Positions 50,898 through 60,545 of a stretch of DNA of 64,000 nucleotides are shown here, one piece after another. The stretch is from the NCBI GenBank assembly GCA_017303675.1, contig JAFLBX010000002.1:757091-821090 (forward strand), written 5' to 3'. The notes under the pieces are model-generated. The model made no database searches and was not told the origin of the DNA. It worked only from the letters and a program-made list of their open reading frames with translations. The first letter of the stretch is position 1; each line of letters starts with the position of its first letter. The DNA comes from Ignavibacteria bacterium. GTDB taxonomy: Bacteria > Bacteroidota > Ignavibacteria > Tepidaquicellales > OLB5. The translations under genes and the position numbers were made by a program.

Positions 50898-53717
50898 ATG
50901 AATTATAAGAGGCTGAATTACATTTTTGCCGGAATAGTGCTGCTTATTTCCGCTATTACCTATTTATACACCATGCAGAAAACCCTTTCTTTTTGGGACT
51001 GCGGTGAGTTCATTGCTTGCGCATATACACTTTCCATTCCGCACCCTCCGGGCGCGCCGTTATGGATCCTTCTTGGTAAAGTCGCTACAATGATACCAAT
51101 AGGGTCAAATCCCGCTTTAAGGATGAATGCTCTTGCGGCAATAAGTTCAGCTTTTACAGCGGCATTTTTATACCTCGTAATAGTTTCTGTTATTAAGGTA
51201 TGGAAAAAAGAGATAACAAATAACTGGGATGCAATAATGATCTATTCAGCCGCAGCCATAGGCGCGCTCTCATTTACATTCAGTGACGCTGAATGGTTCA
51301 ACGCTATGGAATCTGAAGTATACGCATTGGGAACAATGCTTGTCGGGCTTTGTATCTGGCTGCTTATGCACTGGTGGGAAAAAGCTGACGAAAAAGGAAA
51401 TGAAAGAATACTGCTTCTTGTTGCTTTTATAGTTGGTATTTCTCTCGGTATCCATTTGCTTGTTGTACAGGTAATTCTGGTTGCCGGTTTTATATTCTAT
51501 TTCAGGAAACACAAATACGAAAGAAAAGGATTTTTAATAGCAGTCGCAATTTCTGCGGCCGCGTTCATTGCCATTTACCCGATAACAGTAATTTGGTTCC
51601 CAACATGGCTTGGCGGCGATATTAAAGCATTTAAGATAGAAGACAGCGGGGCTGTTACATTGTTTGCTGCGCTGATAGCGCCTGCGCTTATTTACGGCAT
51701 TTACTGGGCTATCAAAAATAAAAAACAAACTCATGCCGTTGCGTTTTCTGCTATCTTCCTCGTTATACTGGGATACACGATCTATGCCGGAGTAATATTA
51801 AGGGCTAGAGTTGATAATATCCCTATCGATGAGAACGATCCGAAAAATCTTCCTTCACTGGTATCATACCTTAGCCGTGAACAGTACGGCGATGCACCTT
51901 TCTGGCCAAGGAGATACTCACAGGAACCGATGCATAAAAGGACATGGTCTATGTACACGAGTGATATAGATTTCATGTGGCGCTACCAGATAAATCAGAT
52001 GTTCAACCGCTACCTTGGCTGGCAGTTTATCGGCAGAGAAAGTTATGACCAGGATGTTGGTATCGGCTGGAACGCATCAAGCGGCTCAAAAATGCTGATA
52101 ATTATCGGGCTCAGCGCATTGCTGCTGGCATCGATGTATTTTTATTCTTCTCAAAAATATCTTTACAGCTTAGTAAGTGTAATTTTATTGCTGGTGGTGG
52201 GGGCAGCGGGATTCTGGTCTACGGCATTTAAAGCCATACCGTTCCTCATCGGGCTCTTCGGGCTCTTCTACCACTTCCGAAAGGACTGGAAGCTGGGTCT
52301 TACATTCCTTTGGATGTTCCTGCTTATGGGTGTATTCACAGCGCTCTTCCAAAGGCAGCAGGACCCGCAGCCGAGGGAAAGAGATTACTTCTATACCGGG
52401 GCATTCTTTGTTTATTCATTATGGATCGGTATAGGTATAATGGGCATTTTGGAGCTTATTAAAGAAAGCCTTCCCAGTATCCAGATGAATAAGATAATTT
52501 CAGGTACAGTGCTTGCAGCATGTCTTGTTATGGTGCCGGGTATGATGTTCAAAACGAATTTCCATTACAATAACAGGAATGATAATACCGTTCCTTTTGA
52601 GTATGCTTATAACCTTCTGCAGGGTATCGATAAAGACGCAATACTATTTACCAATGGTGATAACGATACATTCCCGTTATGGTACCTGCAGGCAGTTGAA
52701 GGCTACAGAACTGATGTAAGGGTTGTTAATCTGAGCCTTCTGAATACTGACTGGTACATACTTGAAATGAAGAATTCAATGCCTTACGGCAGCTTAAAAG
52801 TACCGATCAGCTACAGTGATGATGAAATAAAACGCCTTTCCCCTATTCAATGGGGTGATTTCAAGGTTGTAAGCGTAACTGTTCCGCCTACAGCTTACCC
52901 GGATTCACTCAAAGCAAAGAACCAGACACCTGATAAGCTTTCATGGCGTATGCCGTTCACTTTCGCATCCGGCAATGTAAAAGCTGTTAAAGTTCAGGAC
53001 CAGATGATATTTGATATAGTTAAAACAAACAACTGGCAAAGGCCGATGTATTTTTCAGCCACAGTTACAGAAGATAACTTCATCGGTCTTGAAGAATATG
53101 TTGTACAGGAAGGTATGGCTAAGCGCATTGTGCCGTTTAAAGCCGATGGCCTTACACAGTTCAGGATAAATGAAGAAAGAATGTGGAAGAACTTCATGGA
53201 AACTCCCGCAGGTTATTCAAAAACCCCGCAGGATGGCTACTTCTTTAAGAACTTCCAGAATCCGGATATTTTCTTCAACCAGGTAGAAACCAATGCTGTA
53301 CAAAGCTACCGCACACAGTACCTGCAGTTCGCGTATGAATATGTGAACCGCGGCGATAAAGCAAAAACCAACCAGGTGCTTGACAGGATGGAAGCTTTAT
53401 TCCCGAAAAATATAATTCCATACGATTACAGAATATTATACGATGTTTCCATGCAGTATCTGAAAGCAGATAATATAGCTAAGTTCAATGAGCTCTCACC
53501 CATAGTTGAAAAAGAAGCAATTGACGCAATGAACAAGAATCCGAATGATATTCAGTCATACTGGAATCCATACAAGCTGCTGCTTGATATTTACGAAGCA
53601 AGAAATGATTACGCAAAAGCGCTGGATATATTGTATAAGCTTGACAGGCTTTCGCCCAATAACCCTGAGGTTAAGAACAAAATAGAGAACATGAAACAGA
53701 AGCAGCAGAGTAAATAG
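50898..53717 (+). CDS. DUF2723 membrane protein (PMT-like glycosyltransferase) with TPR-like tail
   Basis: 939 residues. The N terminus RLNYIFAGIVLLISAITYLYTMQKTLSFWDCGEFIACAYTLSIPHPPGAPLW is the DUF2723 hallmark, with Asp-Cys-Gly-Glu at residues 37-40 resembling the acidic motif of PMT-type C-superfamily mannosyltransferases. About a dozen membrane helices follow to about 570, then a periplasmic domain and a TPR-like tail (SPIVEKEAIDAMNKNPNDIQSYW, YAKALDILYKLDRLSPNNPEV). It likely uses a polyprenyl-phosphate sugar to modify surface proteins or lipids. First of a glycan run. ATG start. Confidence 0.9.
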   Translation: MNYKRLNYIFAGIVLLISAITYLYTMQKTLSFWDCGEFIACAYTLSIPHPPGAPLWILLGKVATMIPIGSNPALRMNALAAISSAFTAAFLYLVIVSVIKVWKKEITNNWDAIMIYSAAAIGALSFTFSDAEWFNAMESEVYALGTMLVGLCIWLLMHWWEKADEKGNERILLLVAFIVGISLGIHLLVVQVILVAGFIFYFRKHKYERKGFLIAVAISAAAFIAIYPITVIWFPTWLGGDIKAFKIEDSGAVTLFAALIAPALIYGIYWAIKNKKQTHAVAFSAIFLVILGYTIYAGVILRARVDNIPIDENDPKNLPSLVSYLSREQYGDAPFWPRRYSQEPMHKRTWSMYTSDIDFMWRYQINQMFNRYLGWQFIGRESYDQDVGIGWNASSGSKMLIIIGLSALLLASMYFYSSQKYLYSLVSVILLLVVGAAGFWSTAFKAIPFLIGLFGLFYHFRKDWKLGLTFLWMFLLMGVFTALFQRQQDPQPRERDYFYTGAFFVYSLWIGIGIMGILELIKESLPSIQMNKIISGTVLAACLVMVPGMMFKTNFHYNNRNDNTVPFEYAYNLLQGIDKDAILFTNGDNDTFPLWYLQAVEGYRTDVRVVNLSLLNTDWYILEMKNSMPYGSLKVPISYSDDEIKRLSPIQWGDFKVVSVTVPPTAYPDSLKAKNQTPDKLSWRMPFTFASGNVKAVKVQDQMIFDIVKTNNWQRPMYFSATVTEDNFIGLEEYVVQEGMAKRIVPFKADGLTQFRINEERMWKNFMETPAGYSKTPQDGYFFKNFQNPDIFFNQVETNAVQSYRTQYLQFAYEYVNRGDKAKTNQVLDRMEALFPKNIIPYDYRILYDVSMQYLKADNIAKFNELSPIVEKEAIDAMNKNPNDIQSYWNPYKLLLDIYEARNDYAKALDILYKLDRLSPNNPEVKNKIENMKQKQQSK

Positions 53718-53805
53718 ATCACAATTTCAATTACGGCAGCTATCATAGCAATATTATTTGCTTAAGGTGGCTGCCGTATCAGTTTAAAATTATTCAGAAT
53801 TTTTA

Positions 53806-55809
53806 TTGAGCCAGAAAAAACAAGTAAAAAAAACGGCGGTTAAAACACAGAATAAGCCTGTAGCTGCAGATGTTAAGATATACGGTTTTATCGGTGTTGG
53901 CCTGCTTGCTCTTATAGCTTATTATTACGCAAGGACATTCAATTTTATACAGGATGATTCCTTTATTACTTACCGGTATGTGAAAAACTTCACCGAAGGC
54001 AACGGGCTCGTATTCAATATCGGAGAACGTGTTGAAGGCTATACATGCTTTCTCTGGGTTATACTGCTCTCCGGAGTAAAATCACTTGGATTTAATTTTA
54101 TCTCAGCATCACAGGTACTTGGGATAATCTCTTCGCTTCTGACATTACTTTTCACATATTTAATTTCGTCAAAAATATTCCCTAAAACCAAGGGTTCAGC
54201 ATATAATCTGGTATTCACGCTTTCAGCATCGGCAATGCTTACCGCAAACGGTTCGTTTGCCTATTGGGCTGTCAGCGGAATGGAAACAGGATTGTTCGCT
54301 TGCCTGATAACACTGGGAATATACTTATATCTCACAGAGATAAGGGAAAATTCCGACGGCTTCCCAATTTCATCGCTGGTATTTTTATTTGCTGCGTTAA
54401 CAAGACCCGAAGGAAACCTGATTTTTGCAGTTACAGTTCTGCATAAGCTTATAATTACACTCAAACAAAACCGTGCCGAAGGCATTTCCCCGATTAAAAC
54501 TCTGCTGAGTAAAAATAACCTGATTTGGTTAAGTCTTTACCTTGTGCCTGCAATTATATTCATGATATGGCGGTATTCATATTACGGTTATATGCTGCCA
54601 AATACATTCTATGCAAAAACAGGTTCATCGCTTGAATACTTCGCTACAGGGTTTGATTATACTTGGACCTTCCTGAAATCATACGGATTTTACGGCTTAT
54701 TTGTATTGATAGCATTTTACACCCTAACTTCAAAAGAAAAATTCTACAGCTATCTTTACCTTGTAATGATATTTGTTGTATTTACTGTTTACGTGATCTT
54801 TGTAGGCGGCGATGTATTAAGACCTAACCGTTTCTTTGTACCAATTATGCCGGTATTCTTTATCCTGGTGCAGGAAGGGCTAGCAATGCTTGTGAGCCTG
54901 TTCGATAAAAAGCGTGAAATGGCAATGGGCGCAGTTGTGGGACTGCTGATAATAGGAGGCTCGTTATATTACACATACAGCAATGAAGCCGAAACGATTA
55001 AGGGTTACGCTGAGCTTGAAAATGGACTTGTTGAAAAAATGAAGCTCACCGCAGGCTGGCTGAAAAATAAACAGACACAAAACGGCAAACCACTCACAGT
55101 AGCAGCCACAACTATAGGGGCAATTTCATATTATTCAGATGTGATTTTAATAGATATGCTTGGGCTTACAGATAAGGAAGTGGCGCACAATCCGAAGCCA
55201 ATACCTGAGATTTCGAGCAAAGATGTAGGCTGGAGGGAAAGAAATTATAATGTTGAGTACATTATGAGCCGCAAGCCTGATTATATTTATTTTTCAACGG
55301 GCATAAAGCCCAGCGCTTATGCTGAGCGCGGATTATTCACAAGCAATGAGTTCATGAAATATTACTACCCGTATTATTTCACAATAAAAGAAGCAGGCTT
55401 TACTGATGTAATGTATAAGCGCAAAACTGATGATGAAGTAAAGCAGATTACGGAGCTTCCCCCGAATCCGAATTACCAAAAATCCTTTGTAAACCTGTAT
55501 AACCAGGCAATGAACACTACAAAGGATAAAACCAAGCTGCAGGAAGCCATCAATCTGTACTTGCAGTCAGCTGCTGCGGGACCCGCAGGCTGGGGCACAC
55601 CATATCAGATGATTGGCGACATTTATATGCAGCAGAAGAACAAGGATGAGGCATTTAAAAATTATCAGAAAGCGGTTCAGCTGGATGATTACAACGTAAT
55701 GGCACATTACTATCTATACCAGCTTTACGCAGAAAAAAACGATACAGCCAATGCAATGGCTAATTTAAATAAAATAAGAAAGTACGCGCCTGAAATGCTG
55801 GGCAGATAG
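53806..55809 (+). CDS. Membrane glycosyltransferase (mannosyltransferase-type) with TPR tail
   Basis: 667 residues from a TTG at 53806. After a Lys-rich tail, about ten membrane helices; the first loop phrase IQDDSFITYRYVKNFTEGNGLVFNIGERVEGYTCFLWV is typical of GT-C arabinosyl/mannosyltransferase-like proteins (DDxF...GERVEGYT). Later segments VGGDVLRPNRFFVPIMPVFFI and VDMLGLTDKEVAHNP belong to the same family. C-terminal TPRs follow from about 570. It probably acts on polyprenyl-phosphate sugars at the outer face of the inner membrane. Confidence 0.88.
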   Translation: MSQKKQVKKTAVKTQNKPVAADVKIYGFIGVGLLALIAYYYARTFNFIQDDSFITYRYVKNFTEGNGLVFNIGERVEGYTCFLWVILLSGVKSLGFNFISASQVLGIISSLLTLLFTYLISSKIFPKTKGSAYNLVFTLSASAMLTANGSFAYWAVSGMETGLFACLITLGIYLYLTEIRENSDGFPISSLVFLFAALTRPEGNLIFAVTVLHKLIITLKQNRAEGISPIKTLLSKNNLIWLSLYLVPAIIFMIWRYSYYGYMLPNTFYAKTGSSLEYFATGFDYTWTFLKSYGFYGLFVLIAFYTLTSKEKFYSYLYLVMIFVVFTVYVIFVGGDVLRPNRFFVPIMPVFFILVQEGLAMLVSLFDKKREMAMGAVVGLLIIGGSLYYTYSNEAETIKGYAELENGLVEKMKLTAGWLKNKQTQNGKPLTVAATTIGAISYYSDVILIDMLGLTDKEVAHNPKPIPEISSKDVGWRERNYNVEYIMSRKPDYIYFSTGIKPSAYAERGLFTSNEFMKYYYPYYFTIKEAGFTDVMYKRKTDDEVKQITELPPNPNYQKSFVNLYNQAMNTTKDKTKLQEAINLYLQSAAAGPAGWGTPYQMIGDIYMQQKNKDEAFKNYQKAVQLDDYNVMAHYYLYQLYAEKNDTANAMANLNKIRKYAPEMLGR

Positions 55810-55830
55810 CAGCTAACGGACAATTAATTT

Positions 55831-56508
55831 ATGGGACTATACAACGATATTAAGATATACTTCAAAATGATGTTCAACTACAAGCCTAAAACTTTCTGGA
55901 ATGAGCTGCTGACAAACTCATTTGACCTGAAAGGCGTTGGGCATTACCGCCTTAGCAATGAAGAGAACCTTAAGATGTACGAGGAAAAGAAAACTGTGCT
56001 TATGGGTGAAATGAAAAAAGCAGGTATTGAGATCACGCCTGATATGAATATAGTTGAAATTGGAATAGGTGTTGGCTACTGGACAGATTTTTTCAGCTCT
56101 CTTGGCGCAAAGAATTATACAGGTAATGATATTGCCGAAATATCGATTATAAACCTGCAGAAAAAATACCCGCAGTATAATTTTATACACGGTGATATCA
56201 GCGAAGTAAGGCTGCCTGAAAATACTTTTGATCTTGGCGTTATGATAGACGTTACCCAGCATATTACAGATGATGAGAGATTCAAAAAGGCTATGGATAA
56301 CCTGTGGCGCTCATTAAAAAGCGGCGCAAAGCTGATAATTACCATGTGGGACCCGGCAAAGAACGTTTACCTTGCAAACAAGCTTCGCCTGAACCGGATC
56401 GAAAAACCCCGCGGAATTGAATGGTATCAAAAGGTTTACGGGAATTCAGAAGTACTTACCAAGGTAGATTTTAATGATAAGTATTTTGTGATATTCAGAA
56501 AGCCTTAA
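55831..56508 (+). CDS. Class I SAM-dependent methyltransferase
   Basis: 225 residues. SAM-binding motif I is VEIGIGVGYWTDFFSSLGA (GxGxG near residue 75), with the acidic end of strand 2 in YTGNDIAE and motif 4 in GVMIDVTQHI. It may methylate a sugar or a lipid-linked glycan in this cluster, but substrate is unknown. 21 bp after the previous gene, so likely the same operon. ATG start. Confidence 0.9.
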   Translation: MGLYNDIKIYFKMMFNYKPKTFWNELLTNSFDLKGVGHYRLSNEENLKMYEEKKTVLMGEMKKAGIEITPDMNIVEIGIGVGYWTDFFSSLGAKNYTGNDIAEISIINLQKKYPQYNFIHGDISEVRLPENTFDLGVMIDVTQHITDDERFKKAMDNLWRSLKSGAKLIITMWDPAKNVYLANKLRLNRIEKPRGIEWYQKVYGNSEVLTKVDFNDKYFVIFRKP

Positions 56509-56609
56509 TACCAGTTAAAGCTTTTTCTGTTGTTTACAGGTCTGTACTAAATTATTTTCCTGATGCCCGCCTTCGCGGTCATTACAAAAACTAACTCGTA
56601 AAATCAGGT

Positions 56610-57689
56610 ATGAAAATATTAATTAACGCGTTATCAGGTATTGGTGATGCATTAATGTTCACACCTGCGCTTGCCCTTCTGAAAAAACACTCACCCGAAA
56701 GCATTATTGATATTGCCGTTATGTTCAAACCGGTTGAAGACCTGTTTAGAAACAATCCGCATGTAAACAAAGTTTACTTTATAGATTTCCTCAAACAATC
56801 TAAATTCAAATCGTTAAAACAAACCCTTGAGCTCAGGAAGCTTAAATATGATGTATCAATAAACGTTTATCCTTCTAACCGCAGGGAATATAATCTTGTA
56901 CAATACCTCCAGGGGGCGAAGGTAAAAATTGCACACAGGTATAATAATTACTCAAAGTCTAACCTGGATTTCCTGAATAATATTTTGATCGATGAGGTTA
57001 AAGACAGGCACAATGTCATAGAAAACTTTGAGCTTGTTAAGGTTGCTTTTCCGGGCATGAATGCTGAAGAAACAGGGCCGCTTGAGGTATATTTAACCCG
57101 CGATAACGCGGACTTTGCCGAACAATATTTTAACGATAACGGGCTGAATGATAAATTAACCATTGGATTTCATGCAGGCTCAGCAACTTTTAAAGGCCAT
57201 ATTAACAAACGCTGGTCACCGGTTAAATACGCTTCTCTAGCAAAACAGCTTGTTATGCAATATAACGCGCGAATACTGCTTTTTGGCACTGAAAAAGATG
57301 TTAACGAAATGATACAGACTCTCGGGGGTAAAAATGTAATTATCCCTGAAACTAAGAACCTGATGGAATCTCTGGCATTAATGGAAAAGTGCAGCCTGTT
57401 TGTAAGCAATGATTCAGCGTTAATGCATATGGCTGCGGGACTCGCAATACCGCAGGTAGCGGTATTTGCATATACCAATTACAAAGAGCTTTACCCCTGG
57501 CAAAACCGGCATATTATTGTGCGAACTGAGCTGGACTGCTCACCCTGTTTTTTTAATTCACCTAAACCCGTAAATTGTATTTATAAAGGTAAGGATGAAT
57601 TCAAATGTATTAAACTTGTTGAAGTAAGTGATGTAATGGGAGCATGCGAAGTGTTAATCGAAGAAATTCCACGTAATGTTAAACCTTGA
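56610..57689 (+). CDS. Glycosyltransferase family 9 (heptosyltransferase-like)
   Basis: 359 residues, GT-B fold. N-terminal ILINALSGIGDALMFTPALALLKKH is the GT9 start; the C-terminal donor site has SLFVSNDSALMHMAAGLAIPQVAVF, and the GFHAGSATFKGHINKRW phrase matches the heptosyltransferase linker. It resembles WaaC/WaaF enzymes that use ADP-heptose, consistent with hldD nearby. Its 3' end overlaps the convergent TonB-receptor-like gene by 36 bp. ATG start. Confidence 0.9.
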   Translation: MKILINALSGIGDALMFTPALALLKKHSPESIIDIAVMFKPVEDLFRNNPHVNKVYFIDFLKQSKFKSLKQTLELRKLKYDVSINVYPSNRREYNLVQYLQGAKVKIAHRYNNYSKSNLDFLNNILIDEVKDRHNVIENFELVKVAFPGMNAEETGPLEVYLTRDNADFAEQYFNDNGLNDKLTIGFHAGSATFKGHINKRWSPVKYASLAKQLVMQYNARILLFGTEKDVNEMIQTLGGKNVIIPETKNLMESLALMEKCSLFVSNDSALMHMAAGLAIPQVAVFAYTNYKELYPWQNRHIIVRTELDCSPCFFNSPKPVNCIYKGKDEFKCIKLVEVSDVMGACEVLIEEIPRNVKP

Positions 57690-59612
57690 CATTGCGTTTA
57701 AGAACCCTCCCCTATCCATGAACGGGTAAACTCCCGTGTTATAAATTATCCTGTCCAGAATATTTTCAAAAGTTAACCCAAAAGTGGCTTTGCCTATCCT
57801 GCCCATTATGTAAAAATCTAATGTTGCGTTGGCAGGGATTCTAATGCTTCTTTCCAATGAATTTAATTCGAATATAAACGGCTGGAATGTATTTGCACTA
57901 CCGGAATAATATAGTGCCCTGTATTCTGACCAATAGCGGGTTCCAAGTCCGATTTTGTATTCAAGTTTATTCTTGAAGGCATTGTCTTCCCATGCTAAGT
58001 TTATCCTGCCATAATTTTCAGGACTATCCATATTATGATCATTTCTAAACGAGTATGAATGATTTAATCCAATCTTAATTTTAAACACTTTAATTTCAGA
58101 AAATAAATTTACTCCTCTGAATACAGTTGAAGGTGGATAATTAAGCAGGGTAAAATAGTAATCGTAAGTTCTCGTTTTGTAATAATAAAACTCTGTACCC
58201 ACATTCATGAAATCGTTCTTGTAAACTGCTGAAGTGCTTACATGGTTATCCTTATAACTGTACTGCAGCTTAAACTGCATGTTTTCGCTTTCCGAAAATT
58301 TCAGTTTATACTCTGCTCTAGCGCCGGGAGTAATGCTAATGCTGTTAAAACCGGCAGCGTAATATTCATAATCAAATGCCTCAGAAAATCCCCTTACGAA
58401 TCCGGAGAGCAACAGATCGTTATATTTTAAGGTTAGCTCCTGAATAAAATTAATATTTTTAGTATTTCTGTAAAAAGGCTCAGTCCCAAAACTAAAATTA
58501 TAATTTTTAATCGTATAATTATATTCTCCTTCAGTATTAGAATACAAATTTAACGCGCGGGATAAGCTAAAATTCAATTCTTCTTTTAATTTTATTCCAT
58601 AATTAATCCACTGGTAATTATTTTTTTCGTAAATACCGTTGGGATTGCTGCGATTCTCTTCATCCCTGTACATGCGGAATGAATTGCTGACAAAAACCTG
58701 AATGAGTGTTCTGGAATTCTTACCGGTTTTGAAAATTGTTCCCAGATCAACATCAAATCTTTCTTTTATATCGTATGCATCACCGTTAAACACAAATGCC
58801 TCTGTAGCATCAAAAACTTCGCCTTTATCCCCAAGGTTAACAGTATCAGGATCAATACCGCTATTAAGCCCTTTCTGGATCCTTGCATAATTTACATAAG
58901 CGAAAAAATTAAGCTTATTGTTTGGAGCAAATGTCAAATTGAACCTGCCAAGCCATTTATCAAAATCGCTGTTTGTATAATGCCCGTCATAGGAGTGTTT
59001 TGTTATGCCAAAATTAAAATTCAGCTTACGGAATAAATTCTGGTGGAAATTTCCGTCAAAGTAAAGATTTTCATACCTATCCTGGTAGTAGCTTATTTCA
59101 GTATATGGTCTGAATTGGAAGAGCTGCCGTTGAATAATATTTATTGTGTTGCTGTATCCATAAATATTATTGCTGTAGTCACCTGAAAATTCAATTTCCG
59201 CTATCTCATTCCTTGAAAACAAATTATAATCTATCGAACCATCCAGCGGATCATTAATCGGTCTGCCATGTCTAAGCAAGCCAGTTCTGGTATAAGGCTG
59301 CTGGTTGTAATTTACAGGGTTAAGCTGGCCAACATCCATGAATTTTGTATAATATCCCGGTATATAGTTAAAAATATCCTCAAGAGTTTTGGCAGGGTAC
59401 CACAAAAATCTGCGGCGTGTTAGAGTATCGGGAGATGTTTTGTTTATGTACTGGTAATTATGGTCAGCCAGAATAAAATTCTGAACATACAATGTGTCTT
59501 CTTTTTTTACGGGGGCTGTTTGCGGTTTTGTTGTATCCTGTGTAAAGGTAATGATATTAATTGATATCAATAATAGAAAAAATGTTATTATATTTACTAT
59601 ATTTTTATTCAA
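57654..59612 (-). CDS. TonB-dependent-receptor-like outer-membrane protein (plug and barrel)
   Basis: 652 residues from a TTG at 59612. Signal peptide NIITFFLLLISINIITFTQ, a plug-like domain (about 75-155: TLEDIFNYIPGYYTKF, LLRHGRPINDPLDGSIDY, IAEIEFSGDYSNNIYGYSNTINII), then alternating aromatic beta strands to the C-terminal Phe-rich end (FNITWNFFD). The plug phrase resembles the TonB-dependent receptor plug, but no TonB box can be seen, so transport function is unproven. The ligand is unknown. Overlaps the GT9 gene end by 36 bp. Confidence 0.82.
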   Translation of the reverse strand: MNKNIVNIITFFLLLISINIITFTQDTTKPQTAPVKKEDTLYVQNFILADHNYQYINKTSPDTLTRRRFLWYPAKTLEDIFNYIPGYYTKFMDVGQLNPVNYNQQPYTRTGLLRHGRPINDPLDGSIDYNLFSRNEIAEIEFSGDYSNNIYGYSNTINIIQRQLFQFRPYTEISYYQDRYENLYFDGNFHQNLFRKLNFNFGITKHSYDGHYTNSDFDKWLGRFNLTFAPNNKLNFFAYVNYARIQKGLNSGIDPDTVNLGDKGEVFDATEAFVFNGDAYDIKERFDVDLGTIFKTGKNSRTLIQVFVSNSFRMYRDEENRSNPNGIYEKNNYQWINYGIKLKEELNFSLSRALNLYSNTEGEYNYTIKNYNFSFGTEPFYRNTKNINFIQELTLKYNDLLLSGFVRGFSEAFDYEYYAAGFNSISITPGARAEYKLKFSESENMQFKLQYSYKDNHVSTSAVYKNDFMNVGTEFYYYKTRTYDYYFTLLNYPPSTVFRGVNLFSEIKVFKIKIGLNHSYSFRNDHNMDSPENYGRINLAWEDNAFKNKLEYKIGLGTRYWSEYRALYYSGSANTFQPFIFELNSLERSIRIPANATLDFYIMGRIGKATFGLTFENILDRIIYNTGVYPFMDRGGFLNAMSRFNITWNFFD

Positions 59613-59653
59613 TTAATAGTTTATTCTGAATTTTACAGCTTTCTACAAATAAG

Positions 59654-59672
59654 ATTCCTGCCATTCAGGAAT
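59654..59672. repeat. Palindromic intergenic repeat
   Basis: ATTCCTG / CAGGAAT with a 5-nt loop, between the receptor and lolD genes. Same style as other dispersed hairpins of the window. Confidence 0.4.
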
Positions 59673-59703
59673 GACAATATACAAGAAGAATTAAAAGTAC
59701 TTA

Positions 59704-60393
59704 TTAAACCTGTATCAATCCATCCACCATTTTCAGTGTGCGGTCAGTCATTTCTGCGAATTTTTCATTGTGCGTTACAATTACGAATGTCTGATTATAT
59801 TTTTTGCGCAGGTCAAATATCAGGTGCATAACTTCATCGCTGTTCTTTGTGTCAAGATTTCCAGTCGGCTCATCTGCAAGTATAACCTTGGGTGAATTTA
59901 TCAGTGCGCGGGCTATTGCAACTCTTTGAGCTTCGCCGCCTGATAGTTCTGACGGCTTGTGATGAAGCCTTTCACCAAGTCCTACTTCGGTTAGTATATC
60001 TTTAGCTTTTTGTTCCACCGATTTCATCGATTTACCCGATATCATCGCAGCCAGGCAAACATTTTCAATTGCGCTGAATTCCGGCAGAAGGTGGTGAAAC
60101 TGAAATACAAAGCCTATACGGGTATTGCGGAACCTTGCAAGCTCATTGCTTCCCATACTGAAAACGTCTTCGCCGTCAAAAATTACTTCGCCCTTGGTTG
60201 GCTTATCAAGTGTGCCAATTATATGCAGCAATGTGCTTTTTCCGGCACCTGAAGGTCCGACAATTGTTATTACCTCGCCTTCATAAATTTCAGTATCAAT
60301 ACCCTTTAATACCTTCAGTGTTTCCACTTTAGATACCTGGTATTCCTTGGTTAAGCCTTTTGTTTTTATTATTACTTTTCTTGCTGTATCCAA
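59704..60393 (-). CDS. lolD: ABC transporter ATP-binding protein LolD-type
   Basis: 229 residues from a TTG at 60393. Walker A GPSGAGKST near residue 47, Q-loop FQFHHLLPEFSA, ABC signature LSGGEAQR near 144, Walker B ILADEPTGNLD near 165, H-loop VTHNEK. The FQFHHLLPEF phrase is typical of LolD/MacB-type ATPases. It energises the transfer of lipoproteins from the inner membrane; the permease at 60546 is upstream in the same direction, 152 bp away. Confidence 0.92.
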   Translation of the reverse strand: MDTARKVIIKTKGLTKEYQVSKVETLKVLKGIDTEIYEGEVITIVGPSGAGKSTLLHIIGTLDKPTKGEVIFDGEDVFSMGSNELARFRNTRIGFVFQFHHLLPEFSAIENVCLAAMISGKSMKSVEQKAKDILTEVGLGERLHHKPSELSGGEAQRVAIARALINSPKVILADEPTGNLDTKNSDEVMHLIFDLRKKYNQTFVIVTHNEKFAEMTDRTLKMVDGLIQV

Positions 60394-60417
60394 AATTTTC
60401 CTGCAATTTTTAACGAG

Positions 60418-60540
60418 GCCTGAAAGACCTCGACTACATTTCTAGTTCTTTGTGATTTTAGATATTCTGATTATGTTATATACTATTTATATACACATTT
60501 TCATTGCTCACTGTACATTGTTCATTGTACATTGCACATA
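60418..60540. repeat. Degenerate tandem and palindromic repeats between lolC and lolD
   Basis: CGAGG / CCTCG hairpin near 60413-60432, then a stretch of CATTG-type units (TTCATTGCTCACTGTACATTGTTCATTGTACATTG pattern, 60499-60537). No gene. Possible transcript-processing site. Confidence 0.4.
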
Positions 60541-60545
60541 GCTAA

